Below are positions 13,811-18,452 of a stretch of 18,452 nucleotides of DNA, one piece after another. The DNA is from Thermoplasmata archaeon (lineage in GTDB: Archaea; Thermoplasmatota; Thermoplasmata; UBA184). The notes beneath the pieces are model-generated. The model ran no database searches. It was given only the letters and a program-made list of their open reading frames with translations, and had not been told where the DNA came from. Both the position numbers and the translations under genes were made by a program. Location: positions 1-18,452 of the forward strand of contig DAHVAA010000008.1 in the NCBI GenBank assembly GCA_027314845.1, in the 5' to 3' direction. How positions within the stretch are numbered: the stretch's first letter is position 1; each line of letters opens with the position of its first letter.

Positions 13811-13820
13811 GGTAAAAGGT
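13811..13820 (-). promoter_or_regulatory. Possible TATA element for the LonB-like gene
   Basis: Read on the minus strand, ACCTTTTACC is the only AT-rich run in the 84-bp gap after dnaG. It is centred about 25 nt before GTG 13790, the distance for a leaderless start. The LonB-like gene may therefore have its own promoter in addition to readthrough from dnaG. Confidence 0.35.
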
Positions 13821-13874
13821 GTGCCGCGGGGCCGGCGGGGGCCCCGCGACGGGAAACGGTAGTCGGGCGCGCGC

Positions 13875-15194
13875 CTAGCGGCCGCCGCTCGGGGCGGCGA
13901 GGTCGGCCCGGGTGAAGATCTTCACCTGCTCGGGGATCTTGCCGATCGGGCCGAGCCGGGTCGCGACCACGGTCCCGATCCCCTTCTCCTGCGCCACGTC
14001 GATCAGCCGCTGGCTCACGATCCCGTCGAAGATGACGGCCTTCGCCGGGCTCGCCAGGTTCGAGATCGCCTCGATCATCTCCTTCACCGGCGCTTCGCCG
14101 ACGACCGCGTCGTCAGGGCCGACGAACAGGCTCTTCGAGGTGTTCTCGACGCCGTCCAGGAGCTCGAAGTAGCGCTGGAGCTCGGGGGAGAGCGGAGCGG
14201 CCGGCGCCGCGGGGACCGGGGTCGGCGGCCGCGGTGGCGGGGCGCGCTCGCGCTCCCGCTCGTCGCGACGGGGTCCCCCGCCGCGCTCTTCCCGTCGCTC
14301 GCCACGGCCCCCCGCGACCTCGCCGCGCTCTTCGCGCGGCTCGCGCGAGGCGCCGGTCGACTCGAAGCCGCTCATCTCGAGGTACTGGTTGATGGGGATC
14401 TTGTTCCGCAGGCACTTGAGGAGCGCCTTCTGGGTCAGCTCTTCGACCTCGCTGCCCCGCGGCGCCCGCGCGACGAAGTCGACGTCCATCGTCTGCAGCA
14501 TCTCGCGGAGGATCAGCTCACCGGCTCGGTCGCCGTCGGTGAAGGCGGTGACCGTCTTTCCGCGCGAGAGGTCCTTCACGGTCTGTGGCACGCTCGTGCC
14601 CTCGACCGCGATGACGTTCTTGATCCCGCAGCGGAGCAGGTTCAGCACGTCCGAGCGTCCCTCGACGACGATGAGCGCGTCGGCCTGGTCGATGTTCGGA
14701 CCCGCCGGGAGGTGTTCGGAGCCGTAGGCCGTGATCTCCTCGACCTGGACGGCTTTGCGGACCGCTTCGGTCAGGTCGACGCCGACCCCTTTCGACTCCT
14801 CCTGGAGTCGACCGAGGATCTCTTTCGCACGTTCGACGACCTTCTGCCGCTTGGTGATGCGGATGTCGTTGACACCGATCACCTCGATCTTCGCGCGGCA
14901 GGGGCCGATCCGGTCTACGGTCTCGAGCCCGGAAGCGAGGATCGCGGTCTCGACCTGGTCGAGCGAGGAAGGGATGACGATCTCGCCTTCGCTCTTGCCC
15001 TTTCGGCTGTCAATCTCGACCTCGATCCGTCCGATGCGTCCGGACTTCTGTAGGTCGCGGAGGTCGAGCTCGTCGCCGAGCAGCCCCTCCGTCTGGCCGA
15101 ACACCGCACCGACCACGTCCGGCTTGTCGAGGACGCCTTCGGCGGTGATGCGGGCTCGGATCTCGTATTTCGCGGCACTGGGGTCGTTGGTCAT
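13875..15194 (-). CDS. dnaG: DNA primase DnaG, archaeal type (exosome-associated)
   Basis: Archaeal DnaG, 439 aa. In archaea this protein can act as a primase and is a stable subunit of the RNA-degrading exosome. The N-terminal domain (about 1-165) has the family opening KYEIRARITAEGVLDKPDVV and DIRITKRQKVVERAKEIL. The TOPRIM domain follows: ADALIVVEGRSDVLNLL (171-187, catalytic E178), NVIAVEGTSVP, then TAFTDGDRAGELI with D220 and D222. A low-complexity linker of about 60 residues (275-335), rich in Arg, Glu, Gly and Pro, separates TOPRIM from a C-terminal domain (ELQRYFELLDGVENTSKSLF onward) also typical of archaeal DnaG. The start is ATG 15194. No strong Shine-Dalgarno site or TATA box lies immediately upstream. 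The gene is followed on the same strand by the LonB-like gene and tRNA-Val. Confidence 0.95.
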   Translation of the reverse strand: MTNDPSAAKYEIRARITAEGVLDKPDVVGAVFGQTEGLLGDELDLRDLQKSGRIGRIEVEIDSRKGKSEGEIVIPSSLDQVETAILASGLETVDRIGPCRAKIEVIGVNDIRITKRQKVVERAKEILGRLQEESKGVGVDLTEAVRKAVQVEEITAYGSEHLPAGPNIDQADALIVVEGRSDVLNLLRCGIKNVIAVEGTSVPQTVKDLSRGKTVTAFTDGDRAGELILREMLQTMDVDFVARAPRGSEVEELTQKALLKCLRNKIPINQYLEMSGFESTGASREPREERGEVAGGRGERREERGGGPRRDERERERAPPPRPPTPVPAAPAAPLSPELQRYFELLDGVENTSKSLFVGPDDAVVGEAPVKEMIEAISNLASPAKAVIFDGIVSQRLIDVAQEKGIGTVVATRLGPIGKIPEQVKIFTRADLAAPSGGR

Positions 15195-15398
15195 GGGTGG
15201 TTCCTTGGGGAAAGTGCTCCCGCGGTGCGGGGCTCCCCGGGGCGAGTTCAGGCGGTCCCAGCGTCGCCGGTCGATGCGCGGAGATTACGACAGGGGCAAG
15301 GGCGGAACATGAGTCGTGATTCCGGATCTCCTGGCGACGTTGGGAGTCCTCCCAGCGTCCCCCGAGGGGTCCTTTCCGACGGCGTCTAGTCGGGAAGT

Positions 15399-15407
15399 CT
15401 ATTTAAG
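15399..15407 (+). promoter_or_regulatory. TATA-like element, distal
   Basis: CTATTTAAG stands out in GC-rich DNA. On the plus strand it could start transcription near 15430, about 100 nt before the 227-aa gene. On the minus strand it reads CTTAAATAG and could serve dnaG with a leader of about 180 nt. The direction cannot be decided from sequence. Confidence 0.4.
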
Positions 15408-15485
15408 CGGGACTCCTCCACGTTCCGCGGGTCCGCTCGCCCGGCGCTCTCACCGCCGAGGGAACCGCTTCTCCGCCGATACAGT

Positions 15486-15494
15486 CTTTATATG
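15486..15494 (+). promoter_or_regulatory. TATA box for the 227-aa conserved gene
   Basis: CTTTATATG is a near-consensus archaeal TATA box centred about 40 nt before ATG 15530. The expected start site, about 15516, gives a leader of roughly 14 nt. A GGAG (15516-15519) lies about 10 nt before the ATG, at the very start of the message. Confidence 0.7.
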
Positions 15495-15529
15495 GGTCCC
15501 CTCTACGCCGCTGACGGAGACGCACTTCC

Positions 15530-16213
15530 ATGGCTCGTCGTGTCGCTCGCAAGCCGGCGCTCGTCCGTGACGTTCCCGAACCGAACACACCGGCGCCCGA
15601 ACCGCCGCTCGCCGACGACGACTTTGTGAGCTCCCTCAAACAGGAGCTCGTTCGGACGCAGGTGAGCGCGGGGGCGAAGACCGGCGAGGACCTCAGTCAT
15701 CGGGCCGAGCTGAACAAGCGGCTCCTGCAGGACCTCTGGGAGGTCCACAACCAGTTCGAGGAGGTCAGTGTGCACCTCGCGATCGACCCCTCGCAGACCC
15801 TCTTCGCCACGTTCGCCGAGTATCCGACCAAGTGGACCTTCAAGGAGAACTTCGATTTCGGGGCGGTCAAGACGATCGAGCTCGGGGACCGGGCGGCCGG
15901 ATGGGTCGGCTTCACGCTCCGGTTCTGGTACTACCGCACGCCCGAAGGCAAGACCCACCTACGCGGGATCTTCGAGTGGTGCGACGGTGAGAGCTACCAC
16001 CGATACTCCGGCTGGATGCGGATGATGAGCCAGGCGGTGTTGTTCGATGCGCCCGAGGACGACGTCAAGGTCTCGGACCTGCACCGCGTCCTGAAGGACG
16101 TGGTCGTGCAGTGGTACGGCGCCCACCTCGAGCGGTCTCCCGAGGCGTTCGTCGCGCACCTGAAGGAGAAGTACCCGAAGGGTGCCTCGTACGCCAAGGA
16201 GTCGTACCGCTAG
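15530..16213 (+). CDS. Conserved protein of unknown function (227 aa)
   Basis: I cannot assign a function. The protein is soluble, with no signal peptide or membrane helix. Residues 1-30 are basic then proline/acid-rich and probably disordered. From residue ~31 it is well structured: a helix pair (SSLKQELVRTQ; ELNKRLLQDLWEVHNQFEEV), then beta strands rich in aromatic residues (FATFAEYPTKWTFKENFDFG; AGWVGFTLRFWYY; LRGIFEWCDGESYHRYSGWM), then a helical end (VSDLHRVLKDVVVQWYGAHL). The aromatic and histidine content (FEWCDGESYHRYSGW) suggests a ligand- or nucleic-acid-binding surface, but no catalytic motif is recognised. I associate proteins with this pattern with Thermoplasmatota genomes, from memory only. 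The start ATG 15530 fits a strong TATA box and GGAG. It lies 128 bp upstream of the polymerase D small subunit gene on the same strand and may be cotranscribed with it. Confidence 0.85.
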   Translation: MARRVARKPALVRDVPEPNTPAPEPPLADDDFVSSLKQELVRTQVSAGAKTGEDLSHRAELNKRLLQDLWEVHNQFEEVSVHLAIDPSQTLFATFAEYPTKWTFKENFDFGAVKTIELGDRAAGWVGFTLRFWYYRTPEGKTHLRGIFEWCDGESYHRYSGWMRMMSQAVLFDAPEDDVKVSDLHRVLKDVVVQWYGAHLERSPEAFVAHLKEKYPKGASYAKESYR

Positions 16214-16253
16214 GCCCGGCCGAGCGCGACCAGCGTCCGGTCGTCGGCGAGGG

Positions 16254-16263
16254 TTGAAATAAG
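16254..16263 (+). promoter_or_regulatory. Possible TATA element upstream of the DP1 gene
   Basis: TTGAAATAAG is the only AT-rich patch in the 128-bp gap before the DP1 gene. It would start transcription near 16285, leaving a leader of about 55 nt. A GAGGGG (16330-16335) lies 6 nt before the proposed TTG start. It is weak compared with the promoters at 4775 and 15486. Confidence 0.3.
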
Positions 16264-16341
16264 CTCGGTCATCTCGCGCCGTCCGTCGAGCCGGACCTGC
16301 GGCCCTTCCGCCGGGGCCGAGGGTCCGGCGAGGGGCACGGG

Positions 16342-17850
16342 TTGGACGGCGATCTACGCGCACACCTAGTCCAGTACTTCGGGGACCATCACAAGCTCGT
16401 CGAGGCGGGCGCGCTCCAGCTCCTGCTCGCGGACCACCAACCGCTCCTCGTCTCGCGGGAGCTCGTCGAGCGTTCGGCCCCCTCGACCCCGTTCGTCACC
16501 CGCGAGATGGTCGAGGCGGTCCTGGCGCACCGTCGGCGAGCGCCGCCCGTGGGGGCCGCTCCCCCCTCTGGCGAGCTCGAGCGCGCCGCCCCCCGCCGCG
16601 CGCTTCCGTTCGAGCTCCTGACTCAGGGATTCACGGGCCCTCCGGTCGCAACCCAGCCGATCGCGGCGTACCAGGCGCTCTTCCAATCCCGATACCATGC
16701 GCTCGCCCGACTGCTGCGCGGCCGCCCCCAGCTCGCGAACCTGCGGCCGATACGAGAGCTGCGCGCCTCGGAGGCGCACGCCTCCGTCATCGGAATGGTC
16801 CGGGAGGTCCGCGAGACCCCCCAGAAACACCATCTGATCGTCACGCTGGATGACGAGACCGGCTCGGTCGAGGTCCTTGTCCCGAAAGATTCGCCGGGGA
16901 GCCGGCTCCCGTTCCTCCCGGACGAAGTGGTCGGCGCCGTCCTACAGTTCTCGAAGGAGCCGAACCGTCTCCCCCGGGCCGCGGCGATCGAACGGCCGGA
17001 CGTGCCCGCGAGCCGCCCGGTCAACCGGGCACCGAGCCCGCGTCGCGCGCTCTTCCTCTCCGACCTTCACATCGGGAGCCGGTCGTTCTTGGTCGACCCG
17101 TGGGCCGGGGTCGTCGAGTTCCTGCGAGGCAAGGGTCCGATGTCCGAGCTGGCGGCGTCGATCGACCACGTCGTCATCGCCGGGGACCTCGTCGACGGGA
17201 TCGGGGTGTATCCGCGTCAGGAACGCGACCTCGCGATCTCCGACGTCGTCGAGCAGTACGCCGAGCTCGGTCGAAGATTGCGCGAGCTTCCCGAGCGCCT
17301 CACGATCGTCGCGGTCCCGGGCAACCACGACGCGGTCTGCCCCGCCGAACCCCAGCCGCCGCTCTCGGCTGCGCTCGCGAGGGACCTCCCGCCGAACGTT
17401 CGGGTGCTCGGGAACCCCTCCACGTTCGCGCTCGACGGAACGGTCGTGCAAGCGTATCACGGCCGCAGCTTCGATGACCTCATCCCCGCGATCCCCGGAG
17501 CCTCCTACGCCCGGCCCACGGAGGTGATGAAGCGGATGCTCCAGATGCGCCATCTCGCCCCGATCTACGGGGACCGCACGCCCCTCGCCCCCCTCCCGCG
17601 GGACGGTCTCGTGATCGACCCGGCGCCGGACATCTTCGTGACGGGCCACGCCCACACCTACGGATTCGACCGCTATCGGGGAGTTCTTCTCCTGAACGCA
17701 TCGACCTGGCAGGCCGAGACCGAGTACCAGCGGATGCGCAACATCTCCCCGGTCCCGTCGCGGGCGGCCGTGGTCGACCTCTCGAACCTCGGGCTCGTGA
17801 CCCTCGACTTCACCACCGGGATGCCCCGCGTGGAGGTGGTGGGGTCGTGA
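16342..17850 (+). CDS. dp1: DNA polymerase D small subunit DP1 (3'-5' exonuclease)
   Basis: Small subunit of the archaeal replicative DNA polymerase D, 502 aa, supplying proofreading and partnering DP2 (not in this window). The N-terminal ~140 residues are helical and variable. An OB-fold follows (ASVIGMVREV then HHLIVTLDDETGSVEVLVPK, starting near 146). The calcineurin-like phosphoesterase domain is complete: SDLHIG (D241, H243), AGDLVDG (D282), PGNHDA (N328, H329, D330), YHGRS (H373) and TGHAHTY (H436, H438). All these metal ligands match the Mre11-like nuclease site, so exonuclease activity should be retained. The best start is TTG 16342, which keeps the helix beginning DLRAHLVQYF and has GAGGGG 6 nt upstream; no ATG or GTG lies in a sensible place. 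Its TGA overlaps the GTG start of cutA. Confidence 0.93.
   Translation: MDGDLRAHLVQYFGDHHKLVEAGALQLLLADHQPLLVSRELVERSAPSTPFVTREMVEAVLAHRRRAPPVGAAPPSGELERAAPRRALPFELLTQGFTGPPVATQPIAAYQALFQSRYHALARLLRGRPQLANLRPIRELRASEAHASVIGMVREVRETPQKHHLIVTLDDETGSVEVLVPKDSPGSRLPFLPDEVVGAVLQFSKEPNRLPRAAAIERPDVPASRPVNRAPSPRRALFLSDLHIGSRSFLVDPWAGVVEFLRGKGPMSELAASIDHVVIAGDLVDGIGVYPRQERDLAISDVVEQYAELGRRLRELPERLTIVAVPGNHDAVCPAEPQPPLSAALARDLPPNVRVLGNPSTFALDGTVVQAYHGRSFDDLIPAIPGASYARPTEVMKRMLQMRHLAPIYGDRTPLAPLPRDGLVIDPAPDIFVTGHAHTYGFDRYRGVLLLNASTWQAETEYQRMRNISPVPSRAAVVDLSNLGLVTLDFTTGMPRVEVVGS
17832..17840 (+). promoter_or_regulatory. Strong Shine-Dalgarno site deciding the cutA start
   Basis: GGAGGTGGT inside the end of the DP1 gene matches the archaeal 16S anti-Shine-Dalgarno core over GGAGGTG and lies 8 nt before GTG 17847. 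This supports the GTG, which overlaps the DP1 stop as GTGA, over the in-frame ATG at 17889. Confidence 0.65.
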
Positions 17851-18308
17851 GCCCCTACCCGCTCGAGCCGGTCCGGGCGGTCGGGCCGATGCGAATCGTA
17901 CTCACGACGTACCCCGAGCGGGCCGACGCGGTCGCGGCAGTGGACGGAGCCCTCGACCGAGGGCTCGCGGCGTGCGCCCATCTTATCGGCATTCACGCCC
18001 GGTACCGGTGGCGCGGGCGGCGGGAAGCCGCAGAGGAGACTCTCGTGCTGTTCAAGACGGTCCCGAAGCGGGTCGGCGGGCTCTTCGCCTACCTCGCCGA
18101 CTCCCACCCGTACGAGGTCCCCGAGATCGTGGAGGTGGACGTGCCGAGGGTCGCCCCGGGGTACCTCTCCTACCTCGCCGATACCCTGGACGCCCACAGC
18201 CCTCCGCCGCCGCTCGGCGGTGGGGCTACGCGTCCGGGAGGACGGTCAGGCCGGGGAGCGCGAGTCCCTCCACGAACTCGATCGCGGCCCCCCCGCCGGT
18301 CGAGATGA
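17847..18308 (+). CDS. cutA: CutA-like protein (divalent cation tolerance family)
   Basis: CutA1-family protein, 153 aa as read; family members are usually about 100-115 aa and form stable cytoplasmic trimers. The domain runs from residue ~15 (MRIVLTTYPERADAVAAV) through LAACAHLIGIHARYRWRGR, TLVLFKTVPKRVGGLFAYL and the diagnostic HPYEVPEIVEVDV to about residue 115. The family name comes from copper-tolerance genetics; its true biochemical role is unsettled. Translation is coupled to DP1 by GTGA and a strong Shine-Dalgarno site; ATG 17889 would also give a normal CutA N-terminus. The last ~38 residues (Pro/Arg/Gly-rich) overlap the 3' end of pgk on the other strand by 83 bp and look like readthrough, since no earlier stop exists in this frame. 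Confidence 0.88.
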   Translation: MSPYPLEPVRAVGPMRIVLTTYPERADAVAAVDGALDRGLAACAHLIGIHARYRWRGRREAAEETLVLFKTVPKRVGGLFAYLADSHPYEVPEIVEVDVPRVAPGYLSYLADTLDAHSPPPPLGGGATRPGGRSGRGARVPPRTRSRPPRRSR

Positions 18309-18452
18309 ACTGGAAGCTCTCGGCCACCCCGAGGTCGTGCGCGATACGGGCCGAGTCGCCGCCGGCCGCGACGTGGTAGCCCGGTACGGCCCCGAGTCGG
18401 GAGAGCACTTCCCGGGTCCCGGCACGGAACCGGGAGTCCTCGGCGCGACCGA
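18226..18452 (-). CDS. pgk: Phosphoglycerate kinase, C-terminal end (partial)
   Basis: The last ~75 residues of a minus-strand gene whose 5' part is outside the window. GYHVAAGGDSARIAHDLG and the phosphate-loop signature FISTGGGAAIEFVEG match the C-terminal nucleotide-binding domain of phosphoglycerate kinase, which in glycolysis/gluconeogenesis interconverts 1,3-bisphosphoglycerate plus ADP with 3-phosphoglycerate plus ATP. The chain ends LPGLTVLPDA and a TAG stop, as expected for the family, so the 3' end is intact. The frame is open to the window edge at 18452. Its tail overlaps the readthrough tail of cutA; here the conserved residues lie in the pgk frame. Confidence 0.88.
   Translation of the reverse strand, partial: GRAEDSRFRAGTREVLSRLGAVPGYHVAAGGDSARIAHDLGVAESFQFISTGGGAAIEFVEGLALPGLTVLPDA

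Larger units (their letters stand above)
15195..15529. other. Divergent intergenic region between dnaG and the 227-aa gene
   Basis: This 335-bp stretch separates dnaG (minus) from the unknown gene (plus). Apart from two TATA-like elements (annotated separately) I see no gene. The short open frames through it have compositions unlike the window's real proteins. No obvious terminator or RNA signature is present. Confidence 0.5.

Noticed and set aside
15316..15570. 84-codon plus-strand open frame over the dnaG upstream region
   Set aside because: It crosses both TATA-like elements and the start of the 227-aa gene in another frame, with no protein-like patterning.

Overview
The window reads as chromosomal DNA of a GC-rich archaeon, most likely a member of the Thermoplasmatota. 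Archaeal identity rests on an archaeal-type DnaG (TOPRIM) primase, the small subunit DP1 of DNA polymerase D, TATA-box promoters and the archaeal style of the 23S rRNA 3' end. The Thermoplasmatota placement is an inference. It rests on a 23S gene with no 5S gene behind it (rRNA genes are unlinked in Thermoplasma), a proton-pumping transhydrogenase operon, and an unassigned 227-aa protein that I associate from memory with this phylum. I see no CRISPR array, insertion sequence, phage gene or integration site; this is core chromosome with a few accessory genes.

Layout. Bases 1 to about 147 are the 3' tail of a 23S rRNA gene, followed by a T-run terminator and a small unknown gene (341-637). Next is a plus-strand pair: a DEDDy-type RNase H-fold exonuclease (694-1488) and a GT-A glycosyltransferase (1494-2537). 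Convergent to it is a minus-strand pair, an L-2-hydroxyglutarate oxidase (3422-4636) and an orphan amino DNA methyltransferase (2534-3370). A divergent plus-strand operon from 4820 encodes NAD(P) transhydrogenase (pntAA, pntAB, pntB) and ends in an overlapping GNAT acetyltransferase gene. That gene collides tail-to-tail with a polytopic GT-C-like membrane protein (8039-9454, minus). After a 430-bp intergenic stretch comes a large secreted, membrane-anchored phosphoesterase with four carboxypeptidase-regulatory-like repeats (9885-12014).

The right third is mostly information processing. It holds tRNA-Val(GAC) (minus), a LonB-like AAA+ ATPase that lacks the protease domain and carries a zinc ribbon (minus), and dnaG (minus). 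A two-promoter intergenic region follows, then a conserved unknown gene (plus), the DNA polymerase D small subunit with an intact nuclease site (plus), cutA (plus, translationally coupled), and the 3' end of phosphoglycerate kinase (minus, cut by the window edge).

How the parts relate. PntAA/AB/B together form one membrane complex linking NADH/NADPH exchange to proton movement. DnaG (primase and exosome subunit) and DP1 belong to replication and RNA/DNA processing. The glycosyltransferase, GT-C-like protein and glycosylation-site-rich phosphoesterase all point to a decorated cell surface. The genome is compact: all three convergent gene pairs overlap at their 3' ends, operonic genes often overlap at GTGA or abut, and several promoters sit close enough to the start codon to imply leaderless or very short-leader mRNAs. 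The most unusual items are the protease-less zinc-ribbon LonB relative next to dnaG, the unassigned 227-aa protein behind two TATA boxes, and the modular surface phosphoesterase.
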